Origin: Tessaracoccus oleiagri
Lineage (GTDB): Bacteria; Actinomycetota; Actinomycetes; Propionibacteriales; Propionibacteriaceae
Direction: 5' to 3'
Length of the DNA stretch: 59,181 nt
Assembly: GCF_900103275.1 (NCBI RefSeq)
Contig: NZ_FNGP01000007.1
Location: forward strand, 1-59,181
The notes under the pieces: generated by a model
What the model was told of the DNA's origin: nothing
Databases searched by the model: none
Seen by the model: the letters and a program-made list of their open reading frames with translations, nothing else
Shown here: positions 45,902 to 54,446 of the stretch, in pieces
How the letters are laid out: each line of letters begins with the position of its first letter
How positions within the stretch are numbered: position 1 is the stretch's first letter
Program-made: the position numbers and the translations under genes

Positions 45902-47377
45902 TCAGCCCATGGTCTCCAACAGGGTCCGGACGGCGCTCCTGGAGATCTTCCCGTTGGTGGTGAGCGGGATCTCGTCGAGCACGTGCACGGCGGCGGGCAC
46001 CATGTGCTTCGGCAGATGCCCGCGCAGGAAGGCAAGCACCTCGTCGGGGGTCAGCGTCACCCCGGGCACGGCGGTCACGGCCAGCGTGACGGCCTCCCCC
46101 GCGTCCGGGTCGGGCATCCCGACGGTGACGGCCGCGGCGATGTGGTCGTGCAGCAGGGCGGTCTCGTCGACCTGCTGCGGCGAGATGCGGTAGCCCCACG
46201 ACTTGATGAAGTCCCCGGTGCGGCCGACGATGTGGATGAAGCCCTCCTCGTCGACGGTGGCGATGTCGCCGGTGCGCAGCCGCCCGTCGCGGAACTTCTC
46301 CGCGGTGGCCGCCTCGTCGCGGTAGTAGCCGGGCGAGATGTTCTCCCCGGAGGCGACGATCTCCCCCTCCTCGCCGGGCGCGACCGGCCGCCCGTCGGGG
46401 TGCTCGACGACGAGCTCCACCCCCGGGATGCCGCGGCCGATGGAACCGAGCTTGGTCTCCAGCAGTTCCGGCGGCAGGTACGACAGCCTCGCCGTCGCCT
46501 CCGTCTGCCCGTACATCACGAAGACGCGGCTGGTCGGCTGCGCCGCGACGAGCCTGCGGATGAGGTCGGGCGCGAGCCTCCCGCCGGCCTGTTGGACCTT
46601 GGTGAGCGACGGCAGCGCCCGGCTCGCGTAGCTGCTCGCCTTCAGCAGCAGCTGGTACGACGACGGCACCCCCGCCATCCCGGTGCACGCGTGCTCGGCG
46701 ATCAGCTCGATCGCGGTCTCCGGGAACGTGAACGTGTTGCAGAGCACGACGCTGCCGCCGACCGCGAGGTGCGTGTGCAGCAGCGAAGCCCCGAAGACGT
46801 AGTGGAACGGCAGGATGACGAGCACGCGGTCGTGGGGGCCGAGGTCGAGGTACTCGACGATGGACTCGGTGTTGGCGCGCAGGTTGCGGTGGGTGAGCCG
46901 CACGACCTTGGGTCTGGACGTCGTGCCGGATGTGAACATGAGCGCGGCGTCGTCCCCGGCGGCGGGGCTGGCGTCCGGCCAGGCCGAGCGGCCGTCGGTT
47001 GCGAGCACCTCGTCGGTGACGACGGGCCGGTCCCCCAGCGCGTCCCCGAGGTGGCGCAGCTGGCGTCGATCGGCCAGGAGGGCCGCGCAGTCCACGAACT
47101 CCGCCTCCGCCGCCAGCTCGTCGCCGTCCAGCTTGTCCGACATCGGCACGACGACGCCGAGCTTCAGCGCGGCCAGGTAGCCGGCGATCCAGAAGAACGA
47201 GTTGGTGCCGAGCAGCCCGATGCGCGCGCCGGGCGGGACGCCGAGGTCGAGGAGCTCACCGGCGATGCGGTGGGCGGCGGCGCGCAGGTCGGCGTAGGTG
47301 TACGGGCGGCCGTCGATCACGGCCACGTCGTCGTCGCGTCCGGCGGCGAGCAGGAAATCGCTGAACAAGGCCACCAC
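45902..47377 (-). CDS. AMP-dependent acyl/aryl (or aminoacyl) ligase
   Basis: A 491-residue adenylate-forming enzyme of the ANL superfamily. Motifs are LMFTSGTTSRPKVVRLTH (A3), YGQTEATARL (A5), LRTGDIATVDEEGFIHIVGR (A7-A8) and NGKISR (A10, Lys). It has a single ANL domain with no attached carrier. It begins with GTG at 47377, divergent from a free ACP gene 88 bp away, so it probably loads that ACP. The substrate is not defined by visible motifs; it could be a fatty, hydroxy or amino acid. Confidence 0.85.
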   Translation of the reverse strand: MVALFSDFLLAAGRDDDVAVIDGRPYTYADLRAAAHRIAGELLDLGVPPGARIGLLGTNSFFWIAGYLAALKLGVVVPMSDKLDGDELAAEAEFVDCAALLADRRQLRHLGDALGDRPVVTDEVLATDGRSAWPDASPAAGDDAALMFTSGTTSRPKVVRLTHRNLRANTESIVEYLDLGPHDRVLVILPFHYVFGASLLHTHLAVGGSVVLCNTFTFPETAIELIAEHACTGMAGVPSSYQLLLKASSYASRALPSLTKVQQAGGRLAPDLIRRLVAAQPTSRVFVMYGQTEATARLSYLPPELLETKLGSIGRGIPGVELVVEHPDGRPVAPGEEGEIVASGENISPGYYRDEAATAEKFRDGRLRTGDIATVDEEGFIHIVGRTGDFIKSWGYRISPQQVDETALLHDHIAAAVTVGMPDPDAGEAVTLAVTAVPGVTLTPDEVLAFLRGHLPKHMVPAAVHVLDEIPLTTNGKISRSAVRTLLETMG

Positions 47378-47465
47378 CCCGGTTCAAAAGGACTCTGGCT
47401 CAAGTCGATGTTCGGACAGTACACTTCGTTATCTACAACGGGGTACCGATTCGGGGGAAATTGGT

Positions 47466-47729
47466 ATGGAATCGCAGATCACCCAGACCCTTCGTGCGTT
47501 CATCACGGACAACTACCTGTTCGGGGACCGTGCCCGCCTGCCTGCCGACGACGCCTCGCTGCTGGAGACCGGGGTCATCGACTCCACGGGCGTCCTGGAG
47601 CTGATCGAGTTCCTGGAGTCCGAGTACGGCTTCACCGTCGAGGACACCGAGACCCTGCCCGAGAACCTCGGCAGCGTCGCGGGGCTGACCCGCTACGTCT
47701 CCGCCAAGCAGCGCCAGGGGGCGGCATGA
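47466..47729 (+). CDS. Acyl carrier protein
   Basis: An 87-residue acidic helical protein with the phosphopantetheine Ser40 in GVIDSTGVLELIEFLE. The length and the ETGVIDS context fit carrier proteins of specialised clusters rather than the fatty-acid AcpP with its GADSLD. The ATG follows a CGGGGGAAA ribosome site. It starts a plus-strand operon that goes on with a small protein, AsnB, NadE-like, flippase and GT2 genes, each overlapping or close. The divergent ligase is its likely loader. Confidence 0.88.
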   Translation: MESQITQTLRAFITDNYLFGDRARLPADDASLLETGVIDSTGVLELIEFLESEYGFTVEDTETLPENLGSVAGLTRYVSAKQRQGAA

Positions 47730-47932
47730 CCAGGCAGCTGGCGCAGCGGCTCGTCGCCGAGTGCGCCCACCTGCGCCCGGTGGAGGACCCCGAGCTCGAC
47801 GCGCTCCGGCGGGCCCTGCTCGTCGAGGACGTCCTCGGGGCGCGGCTCACCGACGACCAGATCGACCTGGCCCTCCTCACCGACGCCGACGCGCTGCTCG
47901 CGCTGACGGCGGACGCCCACGACCAGCCGTGA
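47726..47932 (+). CDS. Small helical protein between ACP and asnB
   Basis: A 68-residue, acidic, helical protein starting MTRQLAQRLVAECAHLRPVE. The ATG overlaps the ACP stop (ATGA) and its stop is 3 bp before the asnB ATG, so it is certainly within the operon. Its later half (VEDVLGARLTDDQIDLALL) is ACP-like in pattern but it lacks a DS motif for phosphopantetheine. It may be a carrier-protein helper or a degenerate carrier. I know of no named family. Confidence 0.65.
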   Translation: MTRQLAQRLVAECAHLRPVEDPELDALRRALLVEDVLGARLTDDQIDLALLTDADALLALTADAHDQP

Positions 47933-47935
47933 CCC

Positions 47936-49918
47936 ATGTGCGGGATATGCGGGGTCGCCTCGCAGGGCGCTCCCCCGGACCTCGACGACGTGCTCCCGAT
48001 GCTCGGCGCGCTCGCGCACCGCGGGCCCGACGGCAGCGGCTGGCTGCGTGACCGCAAGGCGATACTCGGTCACACGCGGCTGTCGCTGATCGACTACGCG
48101 GGCGGCGCCCAGCCGATCGGCAACGAGGACGGCACCGTCTGGGTCACGTTCAACGGCGAGATCTTCAACTACATCGAACTCCGCGACGAGCTGCTCGCCC
48201 TCGGGCACCGGTTCACCACCCGCTCCGACACCGAGGTGATCGTGCACGCCTACGAGCAGTGGGGCGCGGGCTGCTTCCCGCGCTTCAACGGGCAGTGGGC
48301 GCTCGCCATCTGGGACCGGCGCGCCGGCCGCCTCGTGCTCTCGCGCGACCGGCTCGGCGTGCGGCCCCTCTACTACCGGCTCGACCGCGACCGGCTCACG
48401 TTCGCGTCCGAGGTGAAGGCGCTGTTCACGGACAACACGATCCCCCGCGAGCTCGACCCCGCCGGCCTGGGCGAGGTGTTCTCCCTGTGGTCGACGGTCG
48501 CGCCCCGGACCCCGTTCGCCGGGATCGCGCAGCTGCCGCCCGGCCACGTCGCCTGGTTCGACGGCGCCGGGTTCCGCAGCGAGCCGTACTGGCGGCCCGG
48601 CTTCCCGCCCCGCGGGGAGGAGCCCGGTCAGGACCTCGACGAGAACGCCGGCCGCCTGCGCGAACTGCTGGTCCACGCCACCCGGCTGCGGTTCGAGCGC
48701 AGCGACTTCCCCGTCGGCGCCTACCTCTCCGGCGGGCTCGACTCGTCGGTCACCGCGGCTGCGATCCGCCACTTCACCGACGCCGACCTCGACACCTTCT
48801 CGCTGAGGTTCACCGACGAGGAGTTCGACGAGGGCCCCTACCAGCGGCTGATGGCCGAGCGCCTCGAGACGAACCACCACGACGTCGAGGTGTCGCACGT
48901 CGACATCGCCGAGGTGTTCCCGGAGGTGGTGTGGCACGCCGAGTCGCCGCTGCTCCGCACCGCGCCCGCACCGCTGTTCCTGCTCTCCAAGCTGGTGCGC
49001 GGCTCCGGCTACAAGGTGGTGGTCACCGGCGAGGGGGCCGACGAGGTGCTCGGCGGCTACGACATCTACCGCGAGGCGAAGGTCCGAGAGTTCTGGGCCC
49101 GCGACCCCTCGTCGCGGCTCCGGGACCGCGCGACGGAGCTGCTGTACCCCTGGCTGGTGCGCAACCCGGGGAAGGCGCCCGCGTTCGCGCGCAGCTTCTT
49201 CGCCGCCGACTTCGACCCGTCCGATCCCGCTGCGTCGCACCGCACCCGCTGGAACTCCACCGGCGCCGTCGTGACGCTGCTGAACGAGGGCATGCGGCGC
49301 GAGGTGGAGGCCGCGCACGCCGACCACGCCGGCGCGATGCCACCCGAGGCCGCCGGCTGGGACTCGCTCGCCCGGGCGCAGTGGCTGGAGATGACCACCC
49401 TGCTGCCCGGCTACATCCTCGCGTCGCAGGGCGACCGGATGCTGATGGCGAACTCCGTCGAGGGTCGGTTCCCGTTCCTCGACCGCGACGTCGTCGCGTT
49501 CGCCAACCAGCTGCCTGCCCGCCACAAGCTGTTCGGCCTCGAGGAGAAGTTCCTGCTGCGCCACGCGTTCTCGGACCTCGTTCCCGACGCGATCCGCCAC
49601 CGCCCCAAGCAGCCCTACCGGGCTCCCGACGCGGCCAGCTTCTTCGGCGACGGCGCACCCCCGGACTGGGTGCTCGACGTGGCGTCCACCGAGGCCGTGC
49701 TCGCCGCCGGCGTGTTCGACGCCGCACAGGTCCGGGGGCTCGTCGCCAAGGCCCGCGAGCGCAGCCGCCGCTTCGGCAACACCGACAACATGCGACTCGT
49801 CGCCGTGCTCTCCACCCAGCTGCTGCACGCCCAGTTCCTCGCTGGCCGCCGCGCCGCGCCGGCCCGGCCACCGGAGCCCGTCCTCGCCATCGACCTCACC
49901 GCCCAGGAGGCATCATGA
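47936..49918 (+). CDS. asnB: Asparagine-synthase-like glutamine amidotransferase
   Basis: A 660-residue class II amidotransferase. Cys2 is the glutaminase nucleophile (MCGICGVAS), with ALAHRGPDGSGW and TFNGEIFNY in the N-terminal domain. The C-terminal ATP-pyrophosphatase domain has GAYLSGGLDSSVTAAAI and GEGADEVLGGYDIY. Length fits AsnB-type proteins of natural-product and glycan clusters. In this setting it may amidate a carboxylic group of an ACP-bound or sugar-linked intermediate instead of making free asparagine. The stop overlaps the NadE-like start (ATGA). Confidence 0.9.
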   Translation: MCGICGVASQGAPPDLDDVLPMLGALAHRGPDGSGWLRDRKAILGHTRLSLIDYAGGAQPIGNEDGTVWVTFNGEIFNYIELRDELLALGHRFTTRSDTEVIVHAYEQWGAGCFPRFNGQWALAIWDRRAGRLVLSRDRLGVRPLYYRLDRDRLTFASEVKALFTDNTIPRELDPAGLGEVFSLWSTVAPRTPFAGIAQLPPGHVAWFDGAGFRSEPYWRPGFPPRGEEPGQDLDENAGRLRELLVHATRLRFERSDFPVGAYLSGGLDSSVTAAAIRHFTDADLDTFSLRFTDEEFDEGPYQRLMAERLETNHHDVEVSHVDIAEVFPEVVWHAESPLLRTAPAPLFLLSKLVRGSGYKVVVTGEGADEVLGGYDIYREAKVREFWARDPSSRLRDRATELLYPWLVRNPGKAPAFARSFFAADFDPSDPAASHRTRWNSTGAVVTLLNEGMRREVEAAHADHAGAMPPEAAGWDSLARAQWLEMTTLLPGYILASQGDRMLMANSVEGRFPFLDRDVVAFANQLPARHKLFGLEEKFLLRHAFSDLVPDAIRHRPKQPYRAPDAASFFGDGAPPDWVLDVASTEAVLAAGVFDAAQVRGLVAKARERSRRFGNTDNMRLVAVLSTQLLHAQFLAGRRAAPARPPEPVLAIDLTAQEAS

Positions 49919-50907
49919 CCACCACCACCGACTTCGGCCCGCGGACGCTGGACCTGGACCTCGCCGCGGAGACGGACCGCATCGTCGCGATGATCCGCGG
50001 CTACCTCACCACCCACCGGCGCAAGGGCGCCGTCGTCGCGCTCTCCGGGGGCATCGACTCGAGCGTGACCGCGGCGCTGTGCGTCGCCGCGCTCGGTCCG
50101 GGCCGGGTCTTCGGGCTCCACATGCCGGAGCGGGCCTCGTCGCCGGAGACGATCTCGCTCAGCCGCTCGATCTCCGACCACTTCGGCTTCGACTCCGTCG
50201 TCGAGGACATCGCGACGACCCTCGAGGCGGTCGGCTGCTACCGCCGCTACGACGAGGCGGTGCGGCGCGTCGTGCCGGAGTACGGGGAGGGCTGGAAGTC
50301 GAAGATCGTCCTGCCCAGCGTCGTGGACGACGACGCGCTCCGGCTCTACTCGATCGTCGTCGAGGACCCGCAGGGCGAGCGGTCGCGGCACCGGCTCACG
50401 ATCGAGGCCTACCTCGGCATCGTCGCCGCGACGAACTTCAAGCAGCGGGTCCGCAAGATGCTCGAGTACCACCACGCCGACCGGCTCAACTACGTCACCA
50501 CCGGCACCCCGAACCGGCTGGAGTACGACCAGGGCTTCTTCGTGAAACTCGGCGACGGGGCGGCCGACATCAAGCCCATCGCGCACCTCTACAAGACGCA
50601 GGTGTACGCGCTGGCCGAGCACCTGGGCGTCCCCGAGGCGGTCCGCACGCGCCCGTCGACGACGGACACGTACTCGCTGGCGCAGTCGCAGGAGGAGTTC
50701 TACTTCTCGCTCCCGCACCACCTCATGGACCTGTGCCTCTACGGGCTCAACCACGACGTGCCCGTCGACCAGGTCGCGTCCGCCACGGGCCTGACGGCCG
50801 AGCAGGTGGAGCGCGTGTACCGCGACATCGAGCAGAAGCGGCGCACCACCGCCTACCTGCACGAACCGCCGGTGCTCGTCGAGAACGTCCCCGAGATCCA
50901 CGGGTAG
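49915..50907 (+). CDS. nadE: NAD+ synthase family protein (NadE-like) in glycan cluster
   Basis: A 330-residue PP-loop enzyme. GAVVALSGGIDSSVTAAL is the ATP-pyrophosphatase loop, and ATNFKQRVRKMLEYHHAD and YVTTGTPNRLEYDQGFFVKLGDGAADIKPI follow the NadE pattern. There is no attached nitrilase domain, so it would use ammonia directly, perhaps supplied by the adjacent AsnB. It is larger than E. coli NadE (about 275). Being inside an operon with asnB and ACP, it may be a specialised amide-forming paralogue. Its real acceptor is not known. Confidence 0.8.
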   Translation: MTTTTDFGPRTLDLDLAAETDRIVAMIRGYLTTHRRKGAVVALSGGIDSSVTAALCVAALGPGRVFGLHMPERASSPETISLSRSISDHFGFDSVVEDIATTLEAVGCYRRYDEAVRRVVPEYGEGWKSKIVLPSVVDDDALRLYSIVVEDPQGERSRHRLTIEAYLGIVAATNFKQRVRKMLEYHHADRLNYVTTGTPNRLEYDQGFFVKLGDGAADIKPIAHLYKTQVYALAEHLGVPEAVRTRPSTTDTYSLAQSQEEFYFSLPHHLMDLCLYGLNHDVPVDQVASATGLTAEQVERVYRDIEQKRRTTAYLHEPPVLVENVPEIHG

Positions 50908-50919
50908 GCGCCGCGCACC

Positions 50920-52422
50920 ATGTCCGTCCACGAGCCGCAGCAGGCCGACCCCGGGGCGCTCGGGTCGAAGGCGTTCCGGGGCGGGCGCCTGCTCGCCGCC
51001 GGCACGGTCGTCGACCGGCTCGCGCGGCTCGGCCGCAACATGCTGCTGGCGCGGGTCATCCTGCCCGACGACTTCGCGCTCATGGCGATCACGCTCGTCG
51101 TGATCGCGCTGTTCACCGCGCTGACGGAGGTGGGCGTGGCGCAGGCGGTCATCCAGAACAGGCGCGGCAGCACGCCGGAGTTCCTGAACGTGGCCTGGTG
51201 GTTCGGGGTGGTCCGAGGGCTCGTCGTCGCGGTCATGGGCGTCCTCCTCGCCGGCCCGATCGCCCGCTTCTACGACAAGCCCGCCTTGGAGCCGCTGCTG
51301 CTCGTCGCGCCGGCCATCGTCGTGTTCACCGGGCTCACCAGCCCCCGCATCTACGCGCTGCAGCGGCAGTTCCGGTTCGGGGCGACGCTTTGGACGATGC
51401 AGGGCGCAGGGCTGCTCGGCACCGCCATGACCATCGTGCTCGGGCTGCTGTGGCAGAACGTGTGGGCGCTCGTGCTGGGCGCGGTGTTCGAGGCGTTCGC
51501 CCGGTTCGTGCTGTCCTTCGTCCTCTGCCCGGTGCGGCCGCGGCTCCACCTCGACCGCGAGTCGACCCGCGACCTCTTCCGGTTCTCCCGCGGGATGGCG
51601 GGACTGCCGCTGATGACCCTGCTCATCATGCAGGCCGACGTGTTCGTGCTCGGCAAGGTCATCCCCGACTACCAGCTCGGCCTCTACACGCTCGCGATCG
51701 CGTTGGCCGCCTTCCCCCTCACGCTGTTCAGCAAGGTGGTCCAGCCGCTCGTCGTGCCGATCCTCGCCACGTTCCAGGACGACCACCCCGGCATGCGCGC
51801 CAGCGTGCTGCAGCTCTCCCGGCTCGTGTGGTCGTTCGGCCTCCCGCTGACCACCGTGATGTCCATCGCCTCCGCCCCGCTGCTCGCGCTCATCTACGGG
51901 CCGCCGTTCGCCGAGGCCGCGCCCGCGTTCTCGCTCTACTCCGCCTTCTGCATCGTCTACATGGCCTCGATGGTGACGTTCTCGGTCTACCTCGCCCTCG
52001 CCCGCCCCGGCCTCCAGCGGCGGTTCACGTTCGTGCGCGCGGCGATCGTCGTGGTGGCGCTCTACCCGCTGTCGGTGCTGTGGGGCAGCCCCGGCGCGGC
52101 CCTGACGCTCCTCGTCGCGATGCTCGTGGCGATGGCCGTGCAACTGGTCAACCTGCACAAGGTGATCGGTCTCCCGGTCGCCGCCTATCTCGCCACGATG
52201 CGCCCCGGCCTCCTCGCCTCGGTGCTCGTCGCGATCCCGACCGCCCTGCTCGTCCTCGTCGCACCCACCCCGGGCTGGGCCGACGTGCTGCTCTCCGCCG
52301 CGCTCGGCGCGGCCACCTGGGCCGTCCTGCTCTTCCGTGAGCGCCGCGCCCTCCGACAGCTCCGCTCCGCCGGGGCTCCCCCGTCGCCCGCCGGCGACCA
52401 GACGCTGGAGGAACAGCCGTGA
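50920..52422 (+). CDS. Lipopolysaccharide/exopolysaccharide flippase (WzxC-like)
   Basis: A 500-residue protein with about 12 to 14 membrane segments. The start SKAFRGGRLLAAGTVVDRLARLGRNMLLARVILPDDF is typical of WzxC-type flippases, and the pattern continues with GVAQAVIQNRRGSTPEFLNVAWW. It probably turns lipid-linked repeat units outward. It follows the NadE-like gene after 12 bp and overlaps the GT2 GTG (GTGA). This is a second, unrelated flippase beside the one at 675-1880, so two different glycans are exported. Confidence 0.87.
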   Translation: MSVHEPQQADPGALGSKAFRGGRLLAAGTVVDRLARLGRNMLLARVILPDDFALMAITLVVIALFTALTEVGVAQAVIQNRRGSTPEFLNVAWWFGVVRGLVVAVMGVLLAGPIARFYDKPALEPLLLVAPAIVVFTGLTSPRIYALQRQFRFGATLWTMQGAGLLGTAMTIVLGLLWQNVWALVLGAVFEAFARFVLSFVLCPVRPRLHLDRESTRDLFRFSRGMAGLPLMTLLIMQADVFVLGKVIPDYQLGLYTLAIALAAFPLTLFSKVVQPLVVPILATFQDDHPGMRASVLQLSRLVWSFGLPLTTVMSIASAPLLALIYGPPFAEAAPAFSLYSAFCIVYMASMVTFSVYLALARPGLQRRFTFVRAAIVVVALYPLSVLWGSPGAALTLLVAMLVAMAVQLVNLHKVIGLPVAAYLATMRPGLLASVLVAIPTALLVLVAPTPGWADVLLSAALGAATWAVLLFRERRALRQLRSAGAPPSPAGDQTLEEQP

Positions 52423-53375
52423 CCGAAACCGTCGACGTGTCCGTCGTCATCGTCAACTGGAACACCCGCGACCTACTGCTGGGCGTGATCCAGTCGCTCC
52501 TCGAGACCACCCGGCGCACCGCGATGGAGATCATCGTCGTGGACAACGCCTCGCACGACGGGTCCCCGGAGGCGGTGCGGGAGCGGTACCCGTCGGTCCA
52601 GATCATCGTCAACGACGACAACCTCGGCTTCGCGAGGGCCAACAACGTCGGGTTCCGGGCTGCGCGCGGCCGAGCGGTGTGCTTGGTGAACACCGACGTG
52701 GTCGCCCTCGACGGGGTGATCGACACGCTGTACGCGTACCTCGTCGAGCACCCCGAGGTGGCGATGGTGGGCCCCCGCACCTACAACGAGCAGGGCGGGA
52801 CGAGGCAGAACTGCCGCCGGTTCCCCAGCCTGCTGAACGCGGTCGGCGACCACCTGTGGCTGAAGCGCACCGGGCTGGTCCCGGGCCGGTCGCTGCCGCC
52901 AGAGACCTACGACCACACGCACCCCGCCGAGGTCCTGTCCGGCTGCTTCCTGATGGTGCGGCGCGAGGCCATGGACCGCGTCGGCATGCTGGACGAGGAC
53001 TTCTTCTTCTACGGCGAGGACACCGACTGGGGCAAGCGGTTCCACGACGCCGGCTGGGTGAGCGTCTACCACCCGGAGGCCGAGGCCATCCACTTCGGGG
53101 GCGGCAGCACCAAGGCCTACCCGGTGAAGTACTACCTGATCATGGAGAAGTCGGACCTCCTCTACTGGCGCAAGCACCATCCCCTCTGGGAGCGCGCGGT
53201 CTACGCGGTGGTCCGCCTCCTGCACCATGCCGTGTCCACCGTGGCCTGGGCGGCGATCTGGGTGCTGCTGCCGCGACGGCGGGAGCAGGCGGCGCTGAAG
53301 GTGCGCGGCAGCGTCATCAACGCGGTGTGGCTGCTCACCCGTCGCTCCCTGGTGGTGACGCCCGGCTGGAGCTGA
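52419..53375 (+). CDS. Glycosyltransferase family 2 (rhamnosyltransferase-like)
   Basis: A 318-residue GT2 of the WbbL type. DVSVVIVNWNTRDLLLG, VVDNASHDGSPEAV, NLGFARANNVGF and CLVNTDVVALDG are the sugar-nucleotide and metal motifs, and LDEDFFFYGEDTDWGKRF is the acceptor-side motif. A C-terminal membrane-associated helix (VSTVAWAAIWVLLP) follows. WbbL-like enzymes often transfer rhamnose, though the donor is not certain. Starts at GTG overlapping the flippase stop. It is convergent with the GNAT gene (4 bp apart). Confidence 0.88.
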   Translation: MTETVDVSVVIVNWNTRDLLLGVIQSLLETTRRTAMEIIVVDNASHDGSPEAVRERYPSVQIIVNDDNLGFARANNVGFRAARGRAVCLVNTDVVALDGVIDTLYAYLVEHPEVAMVGPRTYNEQGGTRQNCRRFPSLLNAVGDHLWLKRTGLVPGRSLPPETYDHTHPAEVLSGCFLMVRREAMDRVGMLDEDFFFYGEDTDWGKRFHDAGWVSVYHPEAEAIHFGGGSTKAYPVKYYLIMEKSDLLYWRKHHPLWERAVYAVVRLLHHAVSTVAWAAIWVLLPRRREQAALKVRGSVINAVWLLTRRSLVVTPGWS

Positions 53376-53378
53376 GGC

Positions 53379-54446
53379 TCACACGTCGTTGCCGTCGCCC
53401 TGGGTGATGAACCACGCCTCGGGGTCGTGGACCGCCGGCTCCGGGAAGTTCGGGCTGACGAGGAACTTCACGTGGCCGCGGCGGAGCCGGAGGCCGGCGC
53501 CGCGCAGCCGCCGGTCCAGTCCGGTGCCGGGGATCGACCACGCCTGGACGAGCGCGACGCCCTCTCGCCGGAAGTGGGTGAGGGCGACGCGCAGCAGCAG
53601 CCGGAGTGTGTCGCCGCCGGCCGGGCAGACGAGGTCGACGACCTCCCCCACCCGGACCCCGCGCCGGATCGTCTCGGTGAGCACGACGATGCCGACGAGC
53701 CTTCCGCCGCGGCGCAGCGCCAAGCAGGTGTACCGGTCCGGGTTCGCCACGTACCTCCAGTTGAGGTACTCCGAGTCCCGCACCATGGCCACGCGGTATC
53801 CCGGCGCCACCGAGTCCCAGAGCCGGTCGGCCTCGGAGTCGAACGACTCCAGGAGCTCGACGGTGGTGCCCCTCGGCGCTCGGCGGCGCCGGGGCACGAG
53901 GCGCGGCAGCCGCCCGAGGACGGCCCCCAGCAGCCGGGCGACGGGGCGGGGGCGGAGGAACGCGGCCAGGAGCGGCCCCCAACGCAGCACCCGGGTCCGG
54001 TAGGCCAGCGAGAAGTCCTCGACGTAGCCCCACCGGTCGCGGAAGATCGGGTAGGAATTCACCGAGGGCGTGACGTACCAGCCGGCGATGCCGGCGTCCC
54101 TGGCTCCCGCGAAGACGGCGGCGGTGCAGCGCTTGATCAGGCCCCTGCCCTGGTGCCCGGGGTCGGTGAACATGTCCATGGTCTTGCCGACGATGACGCG
54201 TCGACCCTCGACCTGGAAGATCTTCGGCGCGACGGCGAAGGAGGCCACCACCTTGTCCCCCAGCCGCGCGGAGTGCACGACGGCCTGCCCGGCCGGGTTG
54301 TCGAGATACATCCACCGGTAGTAGGCGGCGGACTTGTCTCGCAGCCGCTGCTCCCCCCGTCCGCCGTCCATCCGTGTGATGAGGTCCGAGATCGCCTCCG
54401 GGTCGTCGCGCCTGAGCGGACCGAACTCGTACTCGTCGTCAGCCAT
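53379..54446 (-). CDS. GNAT-family acyltransferase
   Basis: A 355-residue protein with an N-terminal GNAT fold: VIVGKTMDMFTDPGHQGRGLIKRC holds the acetyl-CoA pyrophosphate loop (HQGRGL), followed by YVTPSVNSYPIFRDRWGY. A second, weaker acyltransferase-like half follows. It could acylate a sugar amine in the glycan. Its ATG overlaps the polymerase-fusion stop by 8 bp, so it is the last gene of a four-gene minus operon. Confidence 0.82.
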   Translation of the reverse strand: MADDEYEFGPLRRDDPEAISDLITRMDGGRGEQRLRDKSAAYYRWMYLDNPAGQAVVHSARLGDKVVASFAVAPKIFQVEGRRVIVGKTMDMFTDPGHQGRGLIKRCTAAVFAGARDAGIAGWYVTPSVNSYPIFRDRWGYVEDFSLAYRTRVLRWGPLLAAFLRPRPVARLLGAVLGRLPRLVPRRRRAPRGTTVELLESFDSEADRLWDSVAPGYRVAMVRDSEYLNWRYVANPDRYTCLALRRGGRLVGIVVLTETIRRGVRVGEVVDLVCPAGGDTLRLLLRVALTHFRREGVALVQAWSIPGTGLDRRLRGAGLRLRRGHVKFLVSPNFPEPAVHDPEAWFITQGDGNDV

